Shown piece after piece: positions 9,283 through 16,448 of a stretch of DNA of 39,334 nucleotides; positions within the stretch are counted from its first letter, which is position 1; the number at the start of each line of letters is the position of its first letter. The stretch covers positions 1-39,334 of the forward strand of contig NZ_JAAKZY010000088.1 in assembly GCF_011045015.1 (NCBI RefSeq). The letters run 5' to 3'. The translations under genes and the position numbers were made by a program. Origin of the DNA: Streptomyces scabichelini. GTDB lineage: Bacteria > Actinomycetota > Actinomycetes > Streptomycetales > Streptomycetaceae. The notes under the pieces are model-generated. The model ran no database searches and had not been told where the DNA came from. It saw only the letters and a program-made list of their open reading frames with translations.

Positions 9283-9298
9283 CGGGGGTGATCCCCCG
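9283..9298. terminator. Hairpin after ABC operon
   Basis: CGGGGG TGAT CCCCCG is a perfect 6-bp stem with a 4-nt loop, 24 nt after the permease stop. There is no T-run, as is usual in Streptomyces. Confidence 0.5.
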
Positions 9299-9458
9299 CA
9301 AGGGCGTGCCCTACGGGTTGCCGCACGCGTCGCCTAACGGGTGCGGGTGCTCGGCGGGGATGCGGACCGGCAGGCCGCGCAGGAGGGTGTCGAGGAACAG
9401 GTCGAAGCAGCCAATGGACGACCCCCGGTTCAACGGCACTTTCACGGACCCCGCCCGC

Positions 9459-10151
9459 TCACGGACTGAGCCGCTCCACCCGCCACCCTCCGTCCGCCTC
9501 CGCGACGTACCGCAGCCGGTCGTGCAGACGGTTCTCCCGGCCCTGCCAGAACTCGACCGTCTGCGGAGTGACACGAAAACCGCCCCAGTTCGGCGGCACC
9601 GGGACCTGCTCGCCCTCCGGATAACGCGCGGCCAACTCGGCGTACCCGGCGTCGAGTTCGTCCCGCGAGGAGATCACCGAGGACTGGGCGCTGGCCCAGG
9701 CGCCGAGCTGAGAGCCGTGCGGACGGGTCCGGAAGTACGCGGCCGTCTCATCACGTCCCGTACGCCGCGCGACACCGCTGACGATGACCTGGCGCGCCAG
9801 CGCATGCCACGGGAAGAGCAGCGAGACGTACGCGTTCTCCGCCAGGTCACGCGCCTTGCGGGACTCGTAGTTCGTGAAGAAGACGAAGCCCTGCTCGTCG
9901 TACCGCTTCAACAGCACCGTGCGCGAACTCGGCCGGCCCTCGGCATCCGCCGTGGACACGACCATGGCGTTCGGCTCGTACACCGCGCCCTGCAGCGCGG
10001 CCCGCGCGGACTGCTCGAACCAGCGCGCGAACTGCTCCATGGGGTGGTCGGCCAGCTCGGTCTCGTCGAGTCCCTCGGCCCGGTACTGCTTGCGCATCAG
10101 AGCGGGGTCGAGGACGGGGTCATGGTCGGTCACGCCGTCATCTTGCCGCAT
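9459..10151 (-). CDS. pdxH: Pyridoxamine 5'-phosphate oxidase
   Basis: This is an FMN-dependent enzyme of about 230 residues that oxidises pyridoxamine- or pyridoxine-5'-phosphate to pyridoxal-5'-phosphate in the cytosol. Family hallmarks are MRKQYRAEGLDE near the N-terminus, the FMN-binding RTVLLKRYDEQGFVFFTNYES segment with SRKARDLAENA, the LFPWHALARQVIVSG strand, SxQSSVISSRDEL, and the C-terminal WQGRENRLHDR plus a terminal RLSP. The ATG at 10151 has GGTGAG-like purines upstream; a GTG at 10133 would give a slightly shorter protein with the same domain. The gene is divergent from the citrate synthase gene. Confidence 0.93.
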   Translation of the reverse strand: MRQDDGVTDHDPVLDPALMRKQYRAEGLDETELADHPMEQFARWFEQSARAALQGAVYEPNAMVVSTADAEGRPSSRTVLLKRYDEQGFVFFTNYESRKARDLAENAYVSLLFPWHALARQVIVSGVARRTGRDETAAYFRTRPHGSQLGAWASAQSSVISSRDELDAGYAELAARYPEGEQVPVPPNWGGFRVTPQTVEFWQGRENRLHDRLRYVAEADGGWRVERLSP

Positions 10152-10454
10152 CCCGCTCACCGCCCCGCCCGGTGCCCGGAGAGCGTGTGCTTCGTCACTG
10201 CATGGCACTGAGTGCCGCGACCTCTCCCCAAAGATGGCACCAAGGGATATCGTCCTGCTGCCGAAACGGTTGGGTGACCGCCTGCCGCACGGGGCATCAC
10301 CGGGGTACGCACGTACGTACGGACCGCGAGTCCAGTAGCGACCGCGGAACCGCACGACGGCCGACCACCCAGCACCGACGTATGCACACCCCCCACAAAC
10401 CACCACAAACCCCCCACAAAGCAATCCGTCGCACACATCATGAGGAGCCGCCTG
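10152..10454. other. pdxH-citrate synthase divergent promoter region
   Basis: This 303-bp region separates two divergent starts. It holds one clear palindrome, GGCACT G AGTGCC at 10204-10216, and a run of CGTACGTACG near 10308-10320. No strong consensus promoter is visible. Confidence 0.5.
10204..10216. promoter_or_regulatory. Palindrome GGCACTGAGTGCC, candidate operator
   Basis: A perfect 6-bp inverted repeat around one central base lies about 53 bp upstream of pdxH and 238 bp upstream of the citrate synthase start. Its position suits a repressor or activator site for pdxH or for the divergent pair. The binding factor is unknown. Confidence 0.35.
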
Positions 10455-11555
10455 ATGTCCGACTTCGTACCCGGACTCGAAGGAGTCATCGCTTTCGAGA
10501 CGGAGATCGCCGAACCGGACAAGGAGGGCGGCGCCCTGCGATACCGGGGCGTCGACATCGAGGACCTGGTCGGCCACGTCTCATTCGGAAACGTCTGGGG
10601 ACTCCTCGTCGACGGCGCCTTCAACCCCGGCCTGCCGCCCGCCGAACCCTTCCCGATCCCCGTCCACTCCGGCGACATCCGCGTGGACGTCCAGTCGGCC
10701 CTCGCCATGCTGGCCCCCGTCTGGGGCCTGAAACCGCTGCTGGACATCGACGAACAGCAGGCCCGCGAGGACCTCGCCCGCGCCGCCGTCATGGCCCTGT
10801 CCTACGTCGCCCAGTCCGCCCGCGGCCAGGGCCTGCCCATGGTGCCCCAGCGCGAGATCGACAAGGCCCAGTCCGTCGTCGAACGCTTCATGAAACGCTG
10901 GCGCGGCGAACCGGACCCCAAACACGTCGCGGCCGTCGACGCCTACTGGACCTCAGCGGCCGAACACGGCATGAACGCCTCCACCTTCACCGCCCGCGTC
11001 ATCGCCTCCACCGGCGCGGACGTGGCGGCAGCCCTGTCGGGCGCGGTCGGCGCCATGTCCGGCCCCCTCCACGGCGGCGCCCCCTCCCGCGTCCTCGGCA
11101 TGATCGAGGAGATCGAACGCACGGGCAACGCGGAAGCCTACGTACGCCAGGCCCTCGACAAGGGCGAACGCCTCATGGGCTTCGGCCACCGCGTCTACCG
11201 CGCCGAAGACCCCCGCGCCCGAGTCCTCCGCCGCACCGCCCGCGAACTCGGCGCCCCCCGCTTCGAAATCGCCGAAGCCCTGGAAAAGGCGGCCCTCGCG
11301 GAACTCCACGCCCGCCGCCCCGACCGCGTCCTCGCGACCAACGTCGAATTCTGGGCCGCCATCGTCCTCGACTTCGCCGAGGTCCCGGCCCACATGTTCA
11401 CATCCATGTTCACCTGCGCCCGCACGGCCGGCTGGTCCGCCCACATCCTGGAACAGAAGCGCACGGGCCGCCTCGTACGGCCGTCCGCGCGCTATGTGGG
11501 TCCCGGCACGCGCGACCCGCGCGAGATCGAGGGCTACGAGGACATCGCACACTGA
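10455..11555 (+). CDS. Citrate synthase, actinobacterial CitA-type paralogue with Asp-to-Glu change
   Basis: This 366-residue cytosolic enzyme family condenses an acyl-CoA (usually acetyl-CoA) with oxaloacetate. Seen here are EHGMNASTFTARV (H171), GPLHGGAP (H206), GFGHRVYRAEDPRA (H245) and a C-terminal RPSARYVGP. The catalytic Asp, normally in NVDFY, is Glu in TNVEFWAA (E298). From memory this change is shared with the M. tuberculosis CitA (Rv0889c) group, so it looks like a subfamily trait and not an error. AGGAG 7 nt upstream fixes ATG 10455; the ATG at 10440 precedes that site. It stands alone, so it may be an auxiliary synthase, or a 2-methylcitrate or related synthase. Confidence 0.88.
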   Translation: MSDFVPGLEGVIAFETEIAEPDKEGGALRYRGVDIEDLVGHVSFGNVWGLLVDGAFNPGLPPAEPFPIPVHSGDIRVDVQSALAMLAPVWGLKPLLDIDEQQAREDLARAAVMALSYVAQSARGQGLPMVPQREIDKAQSVVERFMKRWRGEPDPKHVAAVDAYWTSAAEHGMNASTFTARVIASTGADVAAALSGAVGAMSGPLHGGAPSRVLGMIEEIERTGNAEAYVRQALDKGERLMGFGHRVYRAEDPRARVLRRTARELGAPRFEIAEALEKAALAELHARRPDRVLATNVEFWAAIVLDFAEVPAHMFTSMFTCARTAGWSAHILEQKRTGRLVRPSARYVGPGTRDPREIEGYEDIAH

Positions 11556-11579
11556 GCCCTCGCGCACCTGGAGCGCTGG

Positions 11580-11800
11580 AACGCAGACGACCCGCGAGCT
11601 CTGGTCCCCTCCAAGGAGGGAGCCGGCCGGACTTACCGGCGAGCTCGCGGGTCGGGTGACTGCTTGAGATTGGGCCGGCTGCGCGTCTCTAACCCGCGCT
11701 GGTCCGGCACCGCACTGTGTGTGGTGACGGGCCGCTAGCCCGCAGCCACCTCACGCGTCCGGTTTGCATACATCTGCCGAACCACCTCCTCTCTCGTGTC
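11580..11800 (-). ncRNA. Strongly folded RNA candidate beside the IscB relict (possible omega-RNA/HEARO)
   Basis: This non-coding segment between the citrate synthase stop and the IscB relict holds several perfect stems. A 13-bp pair (11589-11601 with 11641-11653) encloses two hairpins, CCCTCC-AA-GGAGGG and GCCGG/CCGGC, forming a three-way junction. A second hairpin pairs 11674-11678 with 11704-11708 and, inside, GCGCG with CGCGC (11681-11685/11695-11699); its loop TCTC can pair with GAGA at 11666-11669. A third pairs 11721-11724 with 11746-11749 and GGGC with GCCC. The strand is not proven; minus is chosen because it is co-directional with iscB and, as I remember it, reads CCGGACCAG...CCGGCCCAAT in a way that resembles IscB omega-RNA scaffolds. 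Against this, omega-RNA normally lies upstream of iscB, not downstream. Alternatives are a citrate synthase terminator or 3' UTR element on the plus strand. Confidence 0.4.
11735..11773 (-). CDS. 12-codon peptide ORF with a strong ribosome binding site
   Basis: On the minus strand AGGAGGT (11784-11790) lies 10 nt before an ATG that opens MYANRTREVAAG and then stops with TAG. The stop lies within the loop of the third hairpin of the folded segment. No gene follows in this direction for more than 1.4 kb, so a leader-peptide attenuator is unlikely. The match may be chance or part of the RNA scaffold. Confidence 0.2.
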   Translation of the reverse strand: MYANRTREVAAG

Positions 11801-11830
11801 CCCACACCCTAAGAACCGATCGGGCGCCGC

Positions 11831-12535
11831 TCAACCGGTTTTTCGAGATGTTGACCGCACGAGCTCTCGCCTAGTGGCGTATCCGTATCCGTCGCCCCGC
11901 TGCACAAGCCGCAGGTTCCAGTGGGAGACGTTGATCCGGCCTCTCGGCGTCGCGAGGCTGTGTTGCCCTCTGGCTCGTACGGAGATCCGTCCCGTCCACG
12001 TGCCTGCCCATTTCCCGGTGGGCATCGTGGCACGTACGAGATCTCCGGTGACGTATCCGAAGTGCTGCTTCGCCCGGACCCGTCGAAGGCGAGGAAACCC
12101 GAACCGGTCCGGGGTGGTGCGGGCGTACGAGCCGCGCCCGGTGGCCTTGACGACGAGGACGTGTTCCGGAAACCGGACGATCGCGTCGCCGTTCTCGTGG
12201 TCCAGGCGGCCGACGGAGAGGGCGTCCAAGGTATGGGTCTTGTCGAGCCCCATGGCTGTGCGGTTCCACTTGGTGCGGCCGCCTGACCATGCGTGGACCG
12301 GTCTCCCGAGGGTTTCCAATGCCTCTGTGAGTCGCCAGCGGGTCGCGTTCATGGCGGCGGCGTCATGGAGCGGAGTCGTGACCTGCTGAAGGATCTTCGT
12401 CAGGCGGTCGGGGCGGTGGGCAAGGAAGACGTCGACGGGCGTGCTGCCTTTGGCCTGGTTGCAGGGGATGCAGGCGAGGACGAGGTTGGAGATGCGGTCG
12501 GAGCCTCCGCGGCTCCGGGGCCGGAGATTAGTCAT
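11831..12535 (-). pseudogene. iscB: N-terminally truncated IscB (RNA-guided HNH/RuvC nuclease) relict
   Basis: The 234-residue frame matches the C-terminal half of IscB, the IS200/IS605-associated ancestor of Cas9. It begins inside the HNH domain (RPRSRGGSDRISNLVLACIPCNQAKG) and continues through PVDVFL, the DAAAMNATRW helix, GRTKWNR, the RuvC-III block KTHTLDALSVG, GRGSYARTTPDRFGFPR, the TGDLVRA / AGTWTGRISVRA target-interaction domain, and the usual end HWNLRLVQRGDGYGYA. Missing are the PLMP, RuvC-I, bridge-helix and RuvC-II parts and the first half of HNH, including the catalytic His of the IDHI-type motif; MTN replaces it. A GGGAGGTG site 5-6 nt before ATG 12535 means the fragment could still be translated, but it cannot be a functional nuclease. 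No TnpA is present. Confidence 0.85.
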
Positions 12536-12576
12536 CGAGGGCACCTCCCTGATCTTCGATCGTGATGACTTGGGCT

Positions 12577-12638
12577 GGTCACTCGGCCTGTCCGTCACGC
12601 GGAACAGGATCCGGCCTACGGCCGAGGAGCGAGTGACC
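12577..12638. other. Second three-way-junction-like inverted repeat, upstream of the IscB relict
   Basis: A perfect 9-bp pair (GGTCACTCG 12577-12585 with CGAGTGACC 12630-12638) encloses two hairpins: CCTGT/ACAGG (12587-12591/12604-12608) and CGGCC-TAC-GGCCG (12612-12624). It sits at the place where omega-RNA would lie relative to iscB (5' of it), so it may be the 3' part of the original guide RNA or a transposon end. This is inference. Confidence 0.4.
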
Positions 12639-12795
12639 TCCTTTCCGGAGTGCACATCACGCTAGCGATCAAGTGCCCCTGGGAAGCCGATCTCCCCCGA
12701 AAGCGCCCATCCGTGCGAATCAACCGCATTCCCCGAACGCGCACCCGATCTTGCTGCTAAATGAACCTGCGGACTTCGGGAGGGCGGGGCAGCAC

Positions 12796-13635
12796 ATGCG
12801 CGTAGTGACGTGGAACGTGTGGTGGCGGTTCGGGCCGTGGGAGCGGCGGCGGAAGGCGATTCTGGCCGTGTTGCGGGAGTTGCGGCCGGATGTGGTCGGG
12901 CTGCAGGAGGTGTGGGCCTGCGGTGGGGAGAATCTGGCGGGGTGGCTGGCGGACGAGTTGGGGCTGCACTGGGCGTGGGCTGCTTCGGATGCGCCCGAGT
13001 GGTGGCAGCGGCGGCTTGGCGACGCGACGGTCGATTTCGGTAATGCCGTGCTGAGCCGGTGGCCGGTCGTGGACCGGGCGGTGGTGCGGTTGCCTGCGCC
13101 CGAAGGGGATGACGACGGGCGGCTGGCGCTGTATGCGCGGCTGGACGCACCGGTCCATCCGGTGCCGTTCTTCACCACGCATCTGACCTCCCTCGTGCAT
13201 GCTTCGGCCGTGCGCTGCGAACAAGTCAGGGTGCTTGCCGGGTTCGTCGCGGATCATCGTGGCGGGACCGCGTTTCCGCCGGTCGTCACTGGTGATTTCA
13301 ACGCCTGGCCCGATTCGGACGAGGTCCGGCTCTTCGGCGGCTACAAGACGGCACCGGCCGTCCCCGGGCAGGTGTTCCTCGACGCCTGGGAGTATGCGGA
13401 ACCAGGGATTCCGGCAGCCACCTGGGACGCGGCCAATCCCTACATCGCGCCCGGAAACCCCAACCTCCGGATCGATTACATCCACGTCGGGCCCCCGGGC
13501 CCGGGCGCCCTCGGCCACGTCCGCTCGGTGCACCGTGCGGGCGACGGCGCCGTCGACGGCGTATGGCCGTCCGACCACGCGGCGGTCGTCGCGGACCTGG
13601 CGACTGCCCCGTCCGACGGTTCGGCGCCCGGTTAG
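12796..13635 (+). CDS. Endonuclease/exonuclease/phosphatase (EEP) family hydrolase
   Basis: This 279-residue metal-dependent phosphoesterase has the full set of EEP motifs in order: VTWNVWWR at the N-terminus (Asn metal site), VGLQEVW (catalytic Glu), FFTTHLTS, VVTGDFNAWPDSDEVR (Asp/Asn pair), RIDYIHV and the final SDHAAVVADL (Asp-His). No signal peptide is visible from ATG 12796, so it is probably cytoplasmic. The substrate may be DNA, RNA, a phospholipid headgroup or an inositol phosphate; the sequence does not decide. The region before the start (12661-12795) lies next to the IscB scar and shows no ORF. Confidence 0.88.
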   Translation: MRVVTWNVWWRFGPWERRRKAILAVLRELRPDVVGLQEVWACGGENLAGWLADELGLHWAWAASDAPEWWQRRLGDATVDFGNAVLSRWPVVDRAVVRLPAPEGDDDGRLALYARLDAPVHPVPFFTTHLTSLVHASAVRCEQVRVLAGFVADHRGGTAFPPVVTGDFNAWPDSDEVRLFGGYKTAPAVPGQVFLDAWEYAEPGIPAATWDAANPYIAPGNPNLRIDYIHVGPPGPGALGHVRSVHRAGDGAVDGVWPSDHAAVVADLATAPSDGSAPG

Positions 13636-13741
13636 GGCCGCACCGATGGTGAGTGGGACCTGTGAGCTGCATTTCCGGCGTGCAACGATTTTCTTCAATC
13701 TTGTGGGAACCAGATGTGGGCTGCGTCACGTTCGAGTTGAA

Positions 13742-13769
13742 TGATTCCTAGTGAGTGATTCGTAGTGAG
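13742..13769. repeat. 14-bp direct tandem repeat in the promoter region of the PAS gene
   Basis: TGATTCCTAGTGAG is followed directly by TGATTCGTAGTGAG, with one mismatch, in a locally AT-richer stretch (13680-13770) about 60-90 bp upstream of the PAS protein start. This could be a paired activator site. Confidence 0.45.
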
Positions 13770-13829
13770 GGAACTGATGCGCGGGTGCACCGCGCACGAC
13801 ACGCCGACACGGCCTGCAGGGGGTGCCCG

Positions 13830-15215
13830 GTGAGTGCTTCCCGGCGTAGTGGGACCACGGACGAACTCGGGCCGCAGGAGCCCGAGCGGGACGGGGCCGA
13901 TCTGCTTGCCGCTCTGCTCGATGGGATGGACGCGGCGTTGTGCGCTTTTGACGCCGACGGTGTCGTGACCCATTGGAACCGAGAGGCCGAGCGGATTCTG
14001 GGATGGACCGCCGACGAGGCCGTCGGGCGGCACGGGTTCGCCGGCTGGGCCGTGCGGACGGCGGACGCCGAGGAGGTCGAGAGCCGGCTGATGTCGGCGA
14101 TGCACGCCCCGGGTCGGCAGGTGCACGAGTTCGCGCTGCTCACCAAGGACGGCGGACGGGTGCTCGTACGGACCCAGTCCGCTGCCGTGCGCGGCCCGGA
14201 CGGGAAGCCCGCCGGCGTCTACTGCGCCTTCAGTGAGGTGCACGCGCAGATCGACCTGGAGCGGTCCATCGCCCTGAGTGAGGCTTTGCTGGAGGACGCG
14301 TCGTGGGGTGTCGTGCTCGTCGACGCCGATCTACGTCCCGCCGTCGTCAACGCGCACGCCGCTCGTGCGCTCGGGATAGGGCGTACGGCGGTGTTGGGGC
14401 GTCCCCTGGGTGAGTTGCTCGCGCAGGGCGTCGAGGAGCTGGAGAGCGCGCTCACGCATGTGCTCGCCGAGGGGGCGCCGCCCGCGCCCGCCGAGATGTG
14501 GGTGACCGTGCGGACGCCGGAGGGCGAGAAGCGGCGCTGCTGGCGGAGCGGGTTCCTGCGACTGTCCTCGCCGCTCGCGGAAGAGCCGGTTCCGCTCGGT
14601 GTGGGCTGGCTCTTCCAGGACGTGACCGAGAGCAAGCAGAGCGAGCAGGAGGCCTCGCAGCTGCGGTTCCGGGCCAACCAGCTGCACCGCGCCGGGCGCG
14701 CGGCGGCCGAGTGCGAGGACCCAGCGGAGGCCGCGGTCGTCCACCTGGACTTCTCGCTGGCCGGGTTCGCCGATCACGCGCTGATCGACCGGGTGGCCGG
14801 CGGCTCCGCGCCCGACGGCGAGGGGACGGTACGGCTTGTACGGGCCGCCGCCACGCCCTCGGGTGCACCGGGACCCAGCATGCCCGCCGACGGCCGCGCC
14901 GGACTGCCCGTGCGGTACGCCGAGGGGCATCCCGCCCTCCAGTGCGTCGACCGGATCGGTTCCGTACGGGCCAGCGCGGGCGCGTCCGCTTCCGACCAGA
15001 CCCGCGAGTGGGCCGTCTCCCGGCAGTGGCCGGCGGACGCGGTCCATGCCCTGTGCGCGGTCCTGCGCAGCCGGGGCCGGACCCTCGGCGTCGTGACGTT
15101 CCTGCGGGGCGCCAGCCGTACGCAGTTCGAGCGGGCCGACGCGATGTACGCGGAGGATGTCGCGGTACGGATCGCCGCGCTGCTGGACCTGGCGGAGCGA
15201 CTGGAGCGGGACTGA
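13830..15215 (+). CDS. PAS-PAS sensor protein with GAF-like C-terminus
   Basis: This 461-residue soluble sensor has no output domain such as a kinase, phosphatase or DNA-binding region. PAS1 spans roughly residues 25-150 (DAALCAFDADGVVTHWNREAERILGW, then LLTKDGGRVLVRTQS, a PAC-like end). PAS2 spans ~160-275 (SWGVVLVDADLRPAVVNAHAARALG ... GWLFQDVTESKQ). Residues ~290-455 look like a GAF fold (ALCAVLRSRGRTLGVVTFLR near the end). The GTG at 13830 is chosen because GCAGGGGG lies 6-13 nt upstream; the frame is open to 13755. From memory, SpoIIE-type relatives in Streptomyces carry such domains plus PP2C; here that part is absent, so it may be a stand-alone sensor or a truncated paralogue. Confidence 0.8.
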   Translation: MSASRRSGTTDELGPQEPERDGADLLAALLDGMDAALCAFDADGVVTHWNREAERILGWTADEAVGRHGFAGWAVRTADAEEVESRLMSAMHAPGRQVHEFALLTKDGGRVLVRTQSAAVRGPDGKPAGVYCAFSEVHAQIDLERSIALSEALLEDASWGVVLVDADLRPAVVNAHAARALGIGRTAVLGRPLGELLAQGVEELESALTHVLAEGAPPAPAEMWVTVRTPEGEKRRCWRSGFLRLSSPLAEEPVPLGVGWLFQDVTESKQSEQEASQLRFRANQLHRAGRAAAECEDPAEAAVVHLDFSLAGFADHALIDRVAGGSAPDGEGTVRLVRAAATPSGAPGPSMPADGRAGLPVRYAEGHPALQCVDRIGSVRASAGASASDQTREWAVSRQWPADAVHALCAVLRSRGRTLGVVTFLRGASRTQFERADAMYAEDVAVRIAALLDLAERLERD

Positions 15216-15250
15216 GCCGCGCAGCCCGGCCGTCGGCGGCGCATCGCCTT

Positions 15251-15318
15251 CAGCGCGGGGTCGCTTTCAGCGCCGAGTCACCGTCAGTGCCGAGCCACCG
15301 CCAGTGCCGAGTCGCCGT
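15251..15318. repeat. 17-bp tandem repeat, four copies
   Basis: Four adjacent 17-bp units of the form CAG(C/T)GC(C/G)G(A/G)G(T/C)C(A/G)C start at 15251, 15268, 15285 and 15302. The last three are nearly identical. They fill the gap between two convergent genes. Confidence 0.75.
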
Positions 15319-15351
15319 CGGTCTCGCCGCTGACGTCTCACCGCTGATGCC

Positions 15352-16107
15352 TCACTGCCGATAGAAGATCCGGTCCGCGTATTCCTCGAAGACGCGGCCG
15401 TTCCAGGCGTGTCCCCCGTCCACGTTCCCCGAGCGCAGGAGCGGAGGCTCGATGCCCCGGTCCGCGAGGGTGCCGGCCGCCGTGGCCATGACCGCCTGGA
15501 GAAGGGCCGAGGTGACGACCGTGGAGGCGGGGGCGAAGGGCGCGGGGACGGTGTCGAGGGTGAGTTCCGCGTCTCCGATTGCGATCTTCGAGTCGAGTAC
15601 GACGTCGCAGTGGTCCTTCAGGTACGTACCCGAGGAGTGCCGGGACTCCGTTTCGGAGGCGTACGCGACCGACGTGACCCCGATGACCTTGAGGCCGAGG
15701 GCGCGGGCGTGCAGGGCCATCTCGACGGGGAGCGCGTTGCGCCCGGAGAGGGAGATGATCACGAGTGCGTCGCCCGCGCGCGCGGGGCTGGAATCGAGGA
15801 CGGCGGTCGCGAGGCCGTCGACGCGTTCCAGGGCGGAGCCGAGCGTGGCGGGCATGACGTCCACGCCGACGGCACCCGGCACGGCGAGCAGGTTCATCAG
15901 GGCGAGGCCGCCCGCCCGGTAGACGATGTCCTGCGCGGCGAGCGAGGAGTGCCCGGCGCCGAAGGCGAACAGCCGCCCCTCGGCCGCGACCGTGTCGGCG
16001 ATCAGCGTGCCGGCGGCCGCGACGGCCTCGGCCTCTTCGTCCCGCACCCGTCCCAGCAGGCCGATCGCGGCGTCGAAGAACTGCCCGGCCAGCTTGCTCT
16101 CGCTCAT
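15352..16107 (-). CDS. SIS-domain protein, UPF0309 family
   Basis: This 251-residue protein has one SIS (sugar isomerase) fold, which binds phosphosugars. Seen are LFAFGAGHSSLAAQDIVYRAGG, DALVIISLSGRNALPVEMALHARALGLKVIGVTS and the C-terminal NVDGGHAWNGRVFEEYADRIF. It lacks a second SIS domain and a helix-turn-helix, so it is a stand-alone binder or isomerase of the UPF0309 group; from memory the S. coelicolor homologue is SCO4393, also next to dmdR1. ATG 16107 has GAAGGGG upstream. Its substrate is unknown. It is divergent from dmdR1 and may share its control region. Confidence 0.88.
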   Translation of the reverse strand: MSESKLAGQFFDAAIGLLGRVRDEEAEAVAAAGTLIADTVAAEGRLFAFGAGHSSLAAQDIVYRAGGLALMNLLAVPGAVGVDVMPATLGSALERVDGLATAVLDSSPARAGDALVIISLSGRNALPVEMALHARALGLKVIGVTSVAYASETESRHSSGTYLKDHCDVVLDSKIAIGDAELTLDTVPAPFAPASTVVTSALLQAVMATAAGTLADRGIEPPLLRSGNVDGGHAWNGRVFEEYADRIFYRQ

Positions 16108-16448
16108 CGGCGAAGCCCCTTCGAAGTTCGGTGAGCCACTGAACCGGCGCCTCGGCACAGCCGTACTCCCGTCCGTACGCTCGTCCGTACGCCTGTCGTG
16201 TCGCGGATCACGTTGCGGTCTGGACCAGTGCGCTGTCAATACGGGGTCAATACGGGCTGTTGACACAGGCTGTTGAACGGCCACTGAGGGCGGCCGCACC
16301 TCGTAGCCACCGCCGCTGAGGCACTCGTAACCGCATGGTTTCGTCCGAGCGGCACGGTTGTCAGTGGGATGCGTCAGAATTGATGTCAGGGCCAGCGCAC
16401 ACGCCGGTGAGCCACTCAGCCTCCGGCAGATCTCATCAAGGGGCACGT
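16108..16448. other. SIS-dmdR1 divergent control region
   Basis: This 341-bp region holds both promoters. It contains two exact tandem copies of GTCAATACGGG (16235-16256), which read TTGAC on the minus strand and could supply overlapping -35 elements for the SIS gene, and a pair of CGTCCGTACG units near 16170-16192. No iron box (TTAGGTTAGGCT-like palindrome) is visible, so self-control by DmdR1 is not evident from the sequence. Confidence 0.5.
16235..16256. repeat. Exact 11-bp tandem repeat
   Basis: GTCAATACGGG occurs twice head-to-tail between the SIS and dmdR1 genes. On the minus strand each copy gives TATTGAC. Confidence 0.6.

Noticed and set aside
9311..9574. 87-codon minus-strand frame near pdxH
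   Set aside because: Overlaps the end of pdxH in another frame and has no ribosome binding site.
11580..11800. tRNA or tmRNA in the folded segment
   Set aside because: No cloverleaf, T-loop GTTCGA or CCA end could be fitted.
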